The notes under the pieces: generated by a model | Seen by the model: only the letters and a program-made list of their open reading frames with translations | What the model was told of the DNA's origin: nothing | The model's database searches: none | Shown: in pieces, positions 53,780 to 62,359 of the stretch | How positions within the stretch are numbered: position 1 is the first letter of the stretch | Layout: every line of letters starts with the position of its first letter | Source: Mycolicibacterium aurum | GTDB taxonomy: Bacteria; Actinomycetota; Actinomycetes; Mycobacteriales; Mycobacteriaceae | Length of the DNA: 64,000 nt | Assembly (NCBI GenBank): GCA_900078775.1 | Contig: LT549889.1 | Location: 2,790,001 to 2,854,000 of the forward strand | Direction of reading: 5' to 3' | Position numbers and translations under genes: made by a program

Positions 53780-55471
53780 ATGACCGAGACAGTCGACAAG
53801 CCTGCCGACAAGCCGAAGCCGGTGAAGCGGCCCCGCGGGGAGGGCCAGTGGGCGCTGGGCTACCGCGAGCCGCTGAACGCCAACGAGCAGGCCAAGAAGG
53901 ATGACAACCCGCTCAATGTGCGGCAGCGCATCGAGAACATCTACGCCCCCGGCGGCTTCGACAGCATCGACAAGGGCGACCTGCGCGGCCGTTTCCGCTG
54001 GTGGGGCCTCTACACGCAGCGCAAGCCCGGGTATGACGGCACCTGGACCGGTGACGAGAACACCGACATGCTCGAGGACGAGTACTTCATGCTGCGGGTC
54101 CGCAGCGACGGTGGTGCGCTGAGTGCGGCCGCACTGCGCACCCTCGGCGGCATCTCCACCGAGTTCGCCCGCGACACCGCGGACATCTCCGACCGGCAGA
54201 ACGTCCAGTACCACTGGATCGAGGTCGAGAACATGCCGGAGATCTGGCGTCGCCTGGACGCGGTCGGACTGCAGACCACCGAGGCGTGCGGCGACTGCCC
54301 CCGCGTCGTGCTGGGCTCCCCGCTGGCCGGTGAGTCGCTGGACGAGGTGATCGACGGCACCCCCGCCGTCAACGAGATCGTCAAGCGCTACATCGGTAAG
54401 CCCGAGTACTCCAACCTGCCGCGCAAGTTCAAGACCGCCATCTCGGGTCTGCAGGACGTCGTGCACGAGGTCAACGACGTCGCGTTCATCGGCGTCGAGC
54501 ACCCCGAGCACGGTCCCGGTTTCGACCTGTGGGTCGGCGGCGGGCTGTCCACCAACCCGATGCTGGCGCAGCGGGTCGGCGTGTGGGTGCCGCTGGACGA
54601 GGTGCCCGACGTCTGGGAGGGCGTGGTCAGCGTCTTCCGCGACTACGGCTACCGCCGGCTGCGCGCCAAGGCCCGGCTGAAGTTCCTGATCAAGGACTGG
54701 GGCGTGCAGAAGTTCCGCGAGGTGCTGGAGACCGAGTACCTCAAGCGCCCGCTGATCGACGGCCCCGCGCCCACCCCGGTCCCCCGGCCCATCGACCACG
54801 TCGGCGTGCAGAAGCTGAAGAACGGGCTGAACGCCGTCGGCGTCGCTCCCATCGCCGGCCGGGTGTCGGGCACCATCCTGACCAAGGTCGCCGACCTGGC
54901 CGAGGCGGCGGGCTCGGACCGGATCCGGTTCACGCCGTATCAGAAGCTGATCATCCTGGACGTGCCGGATGAGAAGCTGGCCGAGCTGCGCGCCGGCCTG
55001 GATGCCCTGGGCCTGCCGTCCACCCCGTCGCACTGGCGACGCAACCTGATGGCCTGCACCGGCATCGAGTTCTGCAAGCTGTCCTTCGCCGAGACCCGCA
55101 GCCGCTCCCAGGTGCTGGTGCCCGAGCTGGAGCAGCGCCTCGAGGACCTCAACGCCCAGCTCGACGTGCCGGTCACCATCAACATCAACGGCTGCCCCAA
55201 TTCGTGCGCCCGCATCCAGGTCGCCGATATCGGGTTCAAGGGTCAGATGGTCGACGACGGCAACGGTCCCGAGGAGGGCTTCCAGGTCCACCTGGGCGGC
55301 AGCCTGGGCCTGGACAGCGGGTTCGGCCGCAAGCTGCGCCAGCACAAGGTGCTGGCCACCGAGCTCGGCGACTACATCGAACGGGTCGTTCGCAATTTCG
55401 TGAAACAACGCGAGGACGGCGAGCGTTTCGCCCAGTGGGCGGTCCGCGCCGACGAGGCCGACCTTCGATGA
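53780..55471 (+). CDS. sirA: ferredoxin-dependent sulfite reductase SirA
   Basis: A 563-residue siroheme/4Fe-4S sulfite reductase (annotated nirA in older work) that makes sulfide for cysteine. The cluster/siroheme ligands are in LMACTGIEFCK and INGCPNSCAR (C-x5-C...C-x3-C). The N-terminal half carries IEVENMPEIWRRLD and TTEACGDCPR. Length equals the M. tuberculosis enzyme. ATG at 53780 has GGAG about 10 nt upstream. It is preceded by the polycysteine leader and followed by cysH. Confidence 0.96.
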   Translation: MTETVDKPADKPKPVKRPRGEGQWALGYREPLNANEQAKKDDNPLNVRQRIENIYAPGGFDSIDKGDLRGRFRWWGLYTQRKPGYDGTWTGDENTDMLEDEYFMLRVRSDGGALSAAALRTLGGISTEFARDTADISDRQNVQYHWIEVENMPEIWRRLDAVGLQTTEACGDCPRVVLGSPLAGESLDEVIDGTPAVNEIVKRYIGKPEYSNLPRKFKTAISGLQDVVHEVNDVAFIGVEHPEHGPGFDLWVGGGLSTNPMLAQRVGVWVPLDEVPDVWEGVVSVFRDYGYRRLRAKARLKFLIKDWGVQKFREVLETEYLKRPLIDGPAPTPVPRPIDHVGVQKLKNGLNAVGVAPIAGRVSGTILTKVADLAEAAGSDRIRFTPYQKLIILDVPDEKLAELRAGLDALGLPSTPSHWRRNLMACTGIEFCKLSFAETRSRSQVLVPELEQRLEDLNAQLDVPVTININGCPNSCARIQVADIGFKGQMVDDGNGPEEGFQVHLGGSLGLDSGFGRKLRQHKVLATELGDYIERVVRNFVKQREDGERFAQWAVRADEADLR

Positions 55472-55506
55472 GCGTTTGCGCGAAGAGCGGAAAATGAGGT
55501 GATCGC

Positions 55507-56208
55507 GTGACTGTACGGAGCGAAGAGGATCTGATCGCGCTGGCCGAGCGGGGGGCCGCCGAACTGGCCGACGCCTCCGCCGAGGAGCTGCTGCGCTGGA
55601 CCGACGAGCACTTCGGTGGTGACTATGTGGTCGCCTCCAACATGCAGGACGCGGTGCTGGTCGAGATGGCCGCCAAGGTGCGCCCCGGGGTGGACGTGCT
55701 GTTCCTGGACACCGGCTACCACTTCGCCGAGACCATCGGCACCCGCGATGCGGTCGAGGCGGTCTACGGCGTGCGCGTGGTCAACGTCGCCCCCGAGGAC
55801 AGCGTGGCCCGCCAGGACGAGCTGCACGGCAAGGACCTGTTCGCCCGCGACGCCGCCGCCTGCTGCCGGATGCGCAAGGTCGAGCCGCTGGGCAAGGCCC
55901 TGAAGGGCTACGCGGCCTGGGTCACCGGCATTCGCCGGGTCGAGGCCCCGACCCGCGCCAACGCCCCACTGATCAGCTGGGACGCCGCGTTCGGCCTGGT
56001 GAAGATCAACCCGATCGCCGCCTGGACCGATGAGGACATGCAGGCCTACATCGATGCCAACGGCATCCTGGTCAACCCGCTGGTCTACGAGGGCTACCCG
56101 TCCATCGGGTGCGCCCCGTGCACCAGCAAGCCGGTCGAGGGCGCCGACCCGCGCAGCGGTCGCTGGGCCGGGCAGGCCAAGACCGAATGCGGGCTGCACG
56201 CCTCATGA
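55507..56208 (+). CDS. cysH: adenylyl-sulfate (APS) reductase
   Basis: A 233-residue reductase converting APS to sulfite and AMP. The four cysteines of the 4Fe-4S cluster, which mark APS rather than PAPS use, are present as AACCRMRK and IGCAPCT. The C-terminal catalytic Cys is in TECGLHAS. The substrate loop is ASNMQDAVL. The GTG at 55507 follows GAGGTGATC. The 35-bp gap from sirA contains a GCGAAGAGCGG...GATCGC string resembling the start-associated elements elsewhere in the window. Confidence 0.95.
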   Translation: MTVRSEEDLIALAERGAAELADASAEELLRWTDEHFGGDYVVASNMQDAVLVEMAAKVRPGVDVLFLDTGYHFAETIGTRDAVEAVYGVRVVNVAPEDSVARQDELHGKDLFARDAAACCRMRKVEPLGKALKGYAAWVTGIRRVEAPTRANAPLISWDAAFGLVKINPIAAWTDEDMQAYIDANGILVNPLVYEGYPSIGCAPCTSKPVEGADPRSGRWAGQAKTECGLHAS

Positions 56209-56218
56209 GTCGCCGGTG

Positions 56219-56929
56219 ATGTCAGCGGTGCTGGTGCTGACCGCGCACGGCAGCGCCGATCCGCGGTCGGCGGTGACCACCCGCGCGGTGGCCGACACCA
56301 TCCGCCGGTTGCGCCCGGGGCTGGACGTGGTGCCGGCGTTCTGCGAGCAGACCGCACCCAACCTGGTCGACGTGTTGCGCGAGGTCGGCGACCGTGCGGT
56401 CGTCACCCCGCTGCTGCTGGCCGACGCCTTCCATGCCCGCACCGACATCCCGGCCATGATCGCGGCCAGCGGGGTCGGCGCCCGCCAGGCCGAGGTGCTC
56501 GGCGAGGATGAGCAGCTCGTCGCGGTGCTGCGCCGCAGGATCGCCGAAGTCGGTGTGTCCGCTGACGATTCGAATGTCGGCGTGATCGTGACGGCGGTCG
56601 GTTCCTCGCGGCCGGCGGCCAACGCCCGCACCTCGACGGTGGCGCCCGCACTGGCCGTCGGCACCGGGTGGGCCGGTGCCACCACCGCGTTCGCCACTGG
56701 GCCGAAACCGTCGCTGGCCGCCGCCGCGAACCGGCTGCACCGGCTCGGCGCCGACCGCCTCGTCATCGCCCCGTGGTTCCTGGCGCACGGCCGGATCACC
56801 GACCGGGTCGCTGATTTCGCTGCCGTACAAGGTATTCCGATGGCCGCCCCGCTCGGGGCGCACCGGCTGGTGGCCGAGACGGTGCTGGACCGCTTCGACG
56901 CCGCCGTCGCGCACCGCGCCGCGGCTTGA
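56219..56929 (+). CDS. che1: sirohydrochlorin ferrochelatase-like protein (CbiX family)
   Basis: A 236-residue CbiX/SirB-type chelatase that would insert Fe into sirohydrochlorin to give the siroheme of SirA. Both halves carry the family motifs: LTAHGSADPRS with TPLLLADAFHARTDIP in the first, IVTAVGSSRP and IAPWFLAHGRI in the second. Catalytic His residues are in AHGS and in DAFH. It starts 11 nt after the cysH stop; the GTG at 56216 is an alternative start. Cofactor supply, reductase and APS reductase thus form one operon. Confidence 0.88.
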   Translation: MSAVLVLTAHGSADPRSAVTTRAVADTIRRLRPGLDVVPAFCEQTAPNLVDVLREVGDRAVVTPLLLADAFHARTDIPAMIAASGVGARQAEVLGEDEQLVAVLRRRIAEVGVSADDSNVGVIVTAVGSSRPAANARTSTVAPALAVGTGWAGATTAFATGPKPSLAAAANRLHRLGADRLVIAPWFLAHGRITDRVADFAAVQGIPMAAPLGAHRLVAETVLDRFDAAVAHRAAA

Positions 56930-56931
56930 TC

Positions 56932-58008
56932 TCAGGGACGGACCTCGTAGACCAGGTTGAATGGCGTCCGCGCGGCCTCCCGGAACCGGCTGAAACCGGC
57001 GCTGGTGACGACCTCGCGGATGCGCGCCGGACCGGCCTGGGTGCCCAGCGCCAGCCCGACCGGCTGGGCCAGTGAGGACGGGGTGCACAACAACGTCGAG
57101 AACCCGTAGTAGGCGCGCCCGACCGGGGTGAAGTTGTCCTCGACGCGGTCGCCGGCCGCCGGCTCCACGATCATCCAGGTTCCGTCGTCACCGATCACGC
57201 TGCGCACGTGCCGGGCGGCCCCGACGGGATCGCCCATATCGTGCAGGCAGTCGAACATGGTGACCAGATCGTATGGGCCGCCGGTGAATCCGTCCGCGGG
57301 GGCGCATTCGAAGGACACCGTCGAATCGAGTCCGGCCAGCCGGGCCCGGTCCCGCGCGGTGTCGATCGACCCGGCGTGCACATCGGTACCGGTGAACTCC
57401 GATTGCGGAAACGCTTGCGCCATCAGGATGGTGGAGGCGCCGTGCCCGCAGCCCACGTCGGCCACCCGGGCGCCGGCGGCCAGCTTGTCGGTGACGCCGT
57501 CCAGCGCCGGCAGCCACTCCGTGATCAGGTGCGCCGCATAGGTGGGCCGGAAGAACCGTTCGCACCCGATATGGACGTCGGAATTGTGGTCACCCCAAGG
57601 CATTCCGGCGCCGGTCGCGGCGGCGTCGAAGATCTTCGCCGCGTCCCGCGCGGTGCCGTGCGCGGTCTGGAACAGTCCGATCACGAAGGCCGGGCTACTC
57701 TCATCGGCCAGTGCGGTGGCCTGCTCGGGCCTCAGGGAGTACCGCCCCGACGCCGCGTCATACTCGACGAAGTGGCCCGCGGCCTGGGCGTTGAGCCACT
57801 CCCGCGTGTAGTGCCCGTCGGTGCCGGTGCGCTCGGCCAACTCGGCCGGGGTGCTGGGGCCGTGTTCGACCAGGCTGCGGTAGTAACCCAGCCGGTCCCC
57901 CATCACGACCAGCGCGCAGTTCAGCGCGGCGCCCGCCTCCTCGACCGCGCGCATCACGAAGGCCATGAGTTGGTCTTGGTCGACGGCGGGTTTGCTTGCG
58001 ATGTCCAT
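56932..58008 (-). CDS. class I SAM-dependent methyltransferase with winged-helix N-domain
   Basis: A 358-residue methyltransferase of the Rv-type mycobacterial group. The N-terminal winged helix (about 20-95: MGDRLGYYRSLVEHGPSTP, AELAERTGTDGHYTREWLNAQ) resembles O-methyltransferase dimerisation domains. The SAM motif I is VADVGCGHGAST, motif II FTGTDVHAGS, then FDCLHDMGDPVGAARHVR. Substrate is not readable. It ends 2 bp from the che1 stop, opposing it, and starts upstream of a 15-nt-spaced direct repeat. It interrupts the sulfur genes with no obvious link to them. Confidence 0.85.
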   Translation of the reverse strand: MDIASKPAVDQDQLMAFVMRAVEEAGAALNCALVVMGDRLGYYRSLVEHGPSTPAELAERTGTDGHYTREWLNAQAAGHFVEYDAASGRYSLRPEQATALADESSPAFVIGLFQTAHGTARDAAKIFDAAATGAGMPWGDHNSDVHIGCERFFRPTYAAHLITEWLPALDGVTDKLAAGARVADVGCGHGASTILMAQAFPQSEFTGTDVHAGSIDTARDRARLAGLDSTVSFECAPADGFTGGPYDLVTMFDCLHDMGDPVGAARHVRSVIGDDGTWMIVEPAAGDRVEDNFTPVGRAYYGFSTLLCTPSSLAQPVGLALGTQAGPARIREVVTSAGFSRFREAARTPFNLVYEVRP

Positions 58009-58069
58009 GTGACCTGTCCTTCCACTCGACGGCCGGCGGCCGGTCGGTCATGGACGAGGTCGGAACATC

Positions 58070-58094
58070 GTGTCGGCATACACCGTGTCGGCAT
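58070..58094. repeat. short direct repeat upstream of the methyltransferase gene
   Basis: GTGTCGGCAT occurs at 58070-58079 and 58085-58094, 15 bp apart, 61 bp upstream of the methyltransferase start. The rest of the gap 58009-58168 shows nothing else clear. The repeat could be a regulator site. Confidence 0.35.
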
Positions 58095-58168
58095 GCAGCG
58101 GCCCCATCACACGGCCGCCACCACCGATGGCGTCAAAGCTACGCCTGAGGTGGCAGGCTGCGACAGCC

Positions 58169-59212
58169 CTAGGTGAGTGCCTCGGCGTGCACCTCGGCGC
58201 TCTGCAACTCCCCGGCGATCGGGGGCACCCGGGTGGCCCGCACGTACACCGTGTCACCGGCGCGCAGTCCGAGCGCCTCGGCGTCCCCGCGGGTGATCTG
58301 CGCGGTGAACGGGGTGCCGTTGACCGCGCTGGTCAGTTCCACCCGCACCTCGAAGCCCAGGGTGACGATCCGGTCGATGGTCGCCTTGGTGACCCCGGTG
58401 GACTCGCCGGTACCGTCGCCGGCCGCGATGGCCAGATCCGGGTTACGCCCGACGCGGATATCGTGCGGGCGCACCAGGATTCCGTTCAGCAGCGACACCG
58501 TGCCCAGGAAGGACATCACGAACGGATTGGCCGGTGAGTCGTAGACCTCGGTCGGCGACCCGACCTGCTCGATGCGGCCCTTGTTGAGCACCGCGATGCG
58601 GTCGGCGACGTCGAGCGCCTCGGCCTGATCGTGGGTGACCAGCACCGTGGTGACGTGCACCTCGTCGTGCAGCCGGCGCAGCCAGGCCCGCAGGTCCTCG
58701 CGGACCTTGGCGTCCAGCGCGCCGAACGGCTCGTCGAGCAGCAGCACCTCGGGATCGACGGCCAGCGCCCGGGCCAGCGCCATGCGCTGACGCTGCCCAC
58801 CGGACAGCTGCGCGGGATAACGGTTCTGGAACCCGGCCAGGCCCACCACCTCGAGCAGATTGTCGACCTTCTCCTTGATCTCGGCCTTGGGCTTCTTGCG
58901 GATCGACAGTCCGAACGCGACGTTGTCGCGCACCGTGAGGTGCTTGAACGCGGCGTAGTGCTGGAACACGAAACCGATGCCGCGCCGCTGCGGGGGCACA
59001 CCGGTCACGTCCCGGCCGTTGATGGTGACCGAGCCGGTGTCGGGCTGGTCGAGGCCGGCGATGGCGCGCAGCAGCGTCGACTTGCCCGACCCGCTGGGTC
59101 CGAGCAGCGCCGTCAGCGAGCCCTTGGGCACCACGAAGTCGACGTTGTCCAGGGCGGCGAACTCGCCGTAGTGCTTGTTCGCGCCCTTCACCGTAATGGC
59201 GTAATCGCTCAT
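58169..59212 (-). CDS. cysA: sulfate/thiosulfate ABC transporter ATP-binding protein CysA
   Basis: A 347-residue ABC ATPase energising sulfate import. Walker A is [14 protein letters not shown], the Q-loop [11 protein letters not shown], the signature [15 protein letters not shown], Walker [13 protein letters not shown] and the switch His in [10 protein letters not shown]. The C-terminal 110 residues form a TOBE-like regulatory domain. It is the last gene of the subI-cysT-cysW-cysA operon. The start at 59212 lies 18 bp after the cysW stop. Confidence 0.95.
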   Translation of the reverse strand: MSDYAITVKGANKHYGEFAALDNVDFVVPKGSLTALLGPSGSGKSTLLRAIAGLDQPDTGSVTINGRDVTGVPPQRRGIGFVFQHYAAFKHLTVRDNVAFGLSIRKKPKAEIKEKVDNLLEVVGLAGFQNRYPAQLSGGQRQRMALARALAVDPEVLLLDEPFGALDAKVREDLRAWLRRLHDEVHVTTVLVTHDQAEALDVADRIAVLNKGRIEQVGSPTEVYDSPANPFVMSFLGTVSLLNGILVRPHDIRVGRNPDLAIAAGDGTGESTGVTKATIDRIVTLGFEVRVELTSAVNGTPFTAQITRGDAEALGLRAGDTVYVRATRVPPIAGELQSAEVHAEALT

Positions 59213-59230
59213 AGGGATCAGGTCTCCTTA

Positions 59231-60049
59231 TCAGTCTTGAGTCTTGACACGCGAACGCTGGGCGTCAAACAGAATTTGGGCGACCAGCACGATCAGCGCC
59301 ACCGCCATCAGCACCACCGAGATGGTGTAGGCACCGTACGGGTTGCCCAGGGTGTAGCGGTCGTGCACCAGCAGGGTCAGCGTCTGGGACTGGCCGGGCA
59401 GGTTGGACGACACCATCAGCACCGCGCCGAACTCGCCGAGCGTGCGGGCCACGGTCAGCACCACGCCGTAGGTCAGACCCCACCGGATCGAGGGCAGCGT
59501 GATCCGCCAGAACGTCTGCCAGGCGTTCGCACCCAGGGTGGACGCGGCCTCCTCCTGGTCGGTGCCCACCTCGTGCAGCACCGGCTCGACCTCCCGGATG
59601 ACGAACGGGATGGTGACGAACAGGCTGGCCAGCACGATGCCGGGGAAGCCGAAGATGATCTTGAAGCCCCAGCTGTTCTCCACGAACCCGAACAGACCGG
59701 CGCTGCCCCACAGCACGATCAGCGCCACACCGATGACCACCGGGGACACCGCGAACGGCAGGTCGATCACCGCCTGCAGCGCGTTCTTGCCGCGGAACCT
59801 GCGCCGGGCCAGCACGATCGCGGTCGGCACGCCGAAGATCACGTTCAGCGGCACCACGATGGCCACCACCAGCAGCGAGAGCTGCAGCGCGGACTGCGCG
59901 GCCGGGGTGCTGATGGAGGCGATGAACTCCCCCACCCCGGGCTCGAACGCCCGCCACAGGATGGCGCCGAGCGGGACCACCAGCAGCGCGAAGATGTAGA
60001 GCGAGGCGATCAGGCGCAGGATCAGCCGGGTCGGGCGGGACAGGGTCAT
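59231..60049 (-). CDS. cysW: sulfate ABC transporter permease CysW
   Basis: A 272-residue inner-membrane permease with about six membrane helices (for example FALLVVPLGAILWRAF and VVAIVVPLNVIFGVP). The EAA loop that contacts CysA is EEAASTLGANAWQTFWRITLP. FAVSPVVIGVALIVLWG is typical for CysW/CysT. It overlaps the cysT end by 4 bp (ATGA). It pairs with CysT to form the channel. Confidence 0.94.
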   Translation of the reverse strand: MTLSRPTRLILRLIASLYIFALLVVPLGAILWRAFEPGVGEFIASISTPAAQSALQLSLLVVAIVVPLNVIFGVPTAIVLARRRFRGKNALQAVIDLPFAVSPVVIGVALIVLWGSAGLFGFVENSWGFKIIFGFPGIVLASLFVTIPFVIREVEPVLHEVGTDQEEAASTLGANAWQTFWRITLPSIRWGLTYGVVLTVARTLGEFGAVLMVSSNLPGQSQTLTLLVHDRYTLGNPYGAYTISVVLMAVALIVLVAQILFDAQRSRVKTQD

Positions 60050-60917
60050 CGGGACGACTCCTCCCGCTTGGCCGCCCGCGCGCCGAAGTAGCGCAGCACG
60101 AACAGCACCGCGAACGAGATCAGCAGCAGCACGATCGAGATCGCCGCCGCGCCCACCCGGTCATCGTTCTCGATCAGGGTACGGATCCACTGCGAGGACA
60201 CCTCGGTCTTGCCGGGGATGGCACCGCCGATCAGCACGATGGACCCGAACTCGCCGATGGCCCGCGAGAACGCCAGCCCGGCGCCGGACAGCAGCGCCGG
60301 CGCCAGCGCGGGCAGGATCACCCGGACGAAGATGGTGACGTTGTTGGCGCCCAGCGAGGCCGCCGCCTCCTCCACCTCACGGTCGAGTTCCAGCAGCACC
60401 GGTTGCACGGCGCGGACCACGAACGGCAGCGTCACGAACGCCAGGGCCAGCGCCACACCCCAGGCGGTGTGCTGGATGTGGATGCCCACCGGGCTGCCCG
60501 GCCCGTACAGCGAGAGCAGCACCAGGCTGGCCACGATGGTCGGCAGCGCGAAGGGCAGGTCGATGATGGCGTCGACCACCCGTTTCAGCGGGAAGTCGTC
60601 GCGCACCAGCACCCAGGCGATGAGCAGGCCGAAGACCACGTTGACCAGCGTGACGCCCACCGAGATGGTCAGGGTCACCCGGAAGGACGCCAGCGCCGAC
60701 GGCGAGGACACCGCCGACCAGAACGCCCCCAGCCGCCCTCGGCCGAGGTCCACAGGATCGCGGCCAGCGGCAGCAGCACGATCAACGACAGCCACAGCAC
60801 CGCCACCCCGACCTGCAGGGTGCCGCCGCCCGGCCGGCGCGGCCACCGCCGCCCCGGGGCCGGGTCGCCCGTGGAAGGCTCGGGGCGACCCGCCTCCGGA
60901 TTGGTACTGGTTCTCAT
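60046..60917 (-). pseudogene. cysT: sulfate ABC transporter permease CysT, frame broken by one missing base
   Basis: The true N-terminus starts at the ATG 60917 (MRTSTNPEAG), with a first membrane helix AVLWLSLIVLLPLAAILWTS. The frame switches at the run of five C at 60726-60730. A sixth C would give EGGWGAFWSAVSSPSALASF and an intact 290-residue CysT, near the family length. Beyond it all helices and the EAA loop EEAAASLGANNVTIFVRVILP are intact. All else in the operon is sound, so a sequence error is plausible. If real, sulfate import through this system would fail. Confidence 0.85.
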
Positions 60918-60945
60918 TGCGCGATCCGCTCCGCTTCTCGCTGGG
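60918..60945 (-). repeat. start-codon-associated short interspersed element, copy 3
   Basis: In coding direction CCCAGCGAGAAGCGGAGCGG then ATCGCGCA and ATGAG of cysT. It agrees with copy 1 except for one gap and one change. It lies flush with the cysT start in the subI-cysT gap. Confidence 0.55.
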
Positions 60946-60965
60946 ACGTCGTTGCGCTACCCACT

Positions 60966-60984
60966 CCCCTTTTACGCAAAGGGG
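60966..60984 (-). terminator. intercistronic hairpin after subI, possible attenuator
   Basis: CCCCTTT and AAAGGGG pair around a 5-nt loop, ending 1 nt before the subI stop codon region. Such stems after binding-protein genes commonly protect the upstream mRNA or reduce readthrough, giving more binding protein than permease. Confidence 0.5.
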
Positions 60985-60985
60985 G

Positions 60986-62008
60986 TTACCCGGTGGCTTG
61001 CTTGTAGATCTTGGTGATCTCGCCGTTGTCCTTGTCGAACAGCTGCGGATCGACCTTGGCCCAGCCGCCCAGATCGGCGACGCTCCACAGCTTCTCCGGG
61101 GCCGGGAACTTATCGGCGAACTCGGCGGCCACGGCCGGGTCGGACGGCCGGAAGCCGGCCTCGGCCCACACCTTCTGCGCCTCCGGGGTGTACTGGAAGT
61201 TCACGAACTCGGTGGCCTTGTCCAGGTGCTTGCTGGTGTTGACGACGGCGACCGGGTTCTCGATCTTGAAGGTCTGCGGCGGGTTGACGTGCTCCAGATC
61301 GAAGTGCAGCGCCTCGTTCTCGTAGGCCAGCAGCACGTCGCCGGTGCCCTGCCGGAACACATCGGTGGCTTCCCGGCCGGAGCCGGGGCGCAGCTTGACG
61401 TGCTGGCTGACCAGTTCCTGGACGTAGGCGATACCGGCCTCGTGATCCTGGCCGCCGTTGCTCTTGGCCGCGTACGGGGCCAGCAGGTTCCACTTGGCCG
61501 CACCCGAGCTCAGCGGGCTGGGCGTGATGACCTCGATACCGGGCTGCAGCAGATCGTCCCAGTCGCGGATGTTCTTCGGGTTGCCCTCGCGGACGGCGAA
61601 GGTGACCACCGAACCGAACGGCAGACCCTTGTGCGCACCGGCGTTCCAGTCCTCGTCGACCAGACCGGCCTTGACCAGGCGGGTGACGTCGGGCTCGACG
61701 GAGAAGTTGACGACGTCGGCCGGCTTGCCGGACTCCACACCGCGGGACTGGTCACCGGATGCGCCGTAGGAGGCCGTGACTCCGACACCCTTGCCTTCCT
61801 CGGTGGCCGCGAACACCGGCGCCACCTTGGACCAGCCCGGCTCCGGCACGGCGAACGCCACCAGCGTGAGGGTGGTGTCCGCCGCGGCGGTGTTGCCCTC
61901 GCCGGCGACATCGCTGGCACCGCCGCTGCAGGCGGCGACCAGCGTGCTGGACAACGCCAGAGCGGTGAGCGCGCTCCAGCGCTTGGTGGAGGTGATCAGG
62001 TTGCGCAT
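60986..62008 (-). CDS. subI: sulfate-binding lipoprotein SubI
   Basis: A 340-residue periplasmic-side binding lipoprotein for sulfate uptake. A signal peptide ends in the lipobox LVAAC with Cys27. The sulfate-binding family signature is seen in LVAFAVPEPGWSKVAPVF, VVNFSVEPDVTRLVKAG and SPLSSGAAKWNLLAPYAA. The ATG at 62008 has GGAAAGG about 8 nt upstream. It is the first structural gene of the subI-cysT-cysW-cysA operon, behind a polycysteine leader. Confidence 0.94.
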   Translation of the reverse strand: MRNLITSTKRWSALTALALSSTLVAACSGGASDVAGEGNTAAADTTLTLVAFAVPEPGWSKVAPVFAATEEGKGVGVTASYGASGDQSRGVESGKPADVVNFSVEPDVTRLVKAGLVDEDWNAGAHKGLPFGSVVTFAVREGNPKNIRDWDDLLQPGIEVITPSPLSSGAAKWNLLAPYAAKSNGGQDHEAGIAYVQELVSQHVKLRPGSGREATDVFRQGTGDVLLAYENEALHFDLEHVNPPQTFKIENPVAVVNTSKHLDKATEFVNFQYTPEAQKVWAEAGFRPSDPAVAAEFADKFPAPEKLWSVADLGGWAKVDPQLFDKDNGEITKIYKQATG

Positions 62009-62125
62009 TGATGGCCTTTCCGGGCGGATGACGGGGACAGGGCACCCGCGCGTACGGAAAGGAGACGGATCAATGCGCGACGCTGGATAAGCCGCTACCG
62101 ACGCCAAACCGCAGACGGGTATGGG

Positions 62126-62215
62126 TCAGCGACAACAACAGACATCAGCGACAGCGGAAAAACCCACGGCAATGAGAGCCAAGACATGGCTCTGGGTGCC
62201 GGTCGCTGCGCGCAT
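62126..62215 (-). CDS. polycysteine leader peptide of the subI-cysTWA operon
   Basis: A 29-codon frame beginning ATG at 62215 and ending ADVCCCR, three consecutive TGT codons just before a CGC and the stop. TACTCT (62223-62228, TANNNT) lies exactly 7 nt upstream of the ATG, the geometry of a leaderless mycobacterial mRNA. A GAGCCA/TGGCTC stem (62176-62192) lies inside it. The stop is 117 nt before subI. By analogy with the sirA leader it should couple sulfate import to Cys-tRNA supply. Confidence 0.7.
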   Translation of the reverse strand: MRAATGTQSHVLALIAVGFSAVADVCCCR

Positions 62216-62222
62216 GGGGCGA

Positions 62223-62228
62223 AGAGTA
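62223..62228 (-). promoter_or_regulatory. -10 element for the leaderless subI leader
   Basis: TACTCT on the minus strand, 7 nt upstream of the leader ATG. No good -35 at normal spacing is visible. Confidence 0.5.
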
Positions 62229-62272
62229 CCAGAATTGACTCACGCCACCCGTCGGGGTCAAACGTCGCTGTG

Positions 62273-62359
62273 CTAGCGGGTCAGCAACCACATGACGATG
62301 ACGAGCGCCAACAGTGCGACCAACGCCAGCGTCACCCGTGACCGCGGCATCTGGTTCAC
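62273..62359 (-). CDS. tiny single-pass membrane peptide (28 aa)
   Basis: A 28-residue frame with GTG at 62359 overlapping the stop of the preceding small membrane protein (GTGA). It consists of a short basic start (NQMPRSR) and one hydrophobic helix (VTLALVALLALVIVMWLL) before TR-stop. The coupling and clean helix argue that it is translated. No function is known. Confidence 0.45.
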   Translation of the reverse strand: MNQMPRSRVTLALVALLALVIVMWLLTR

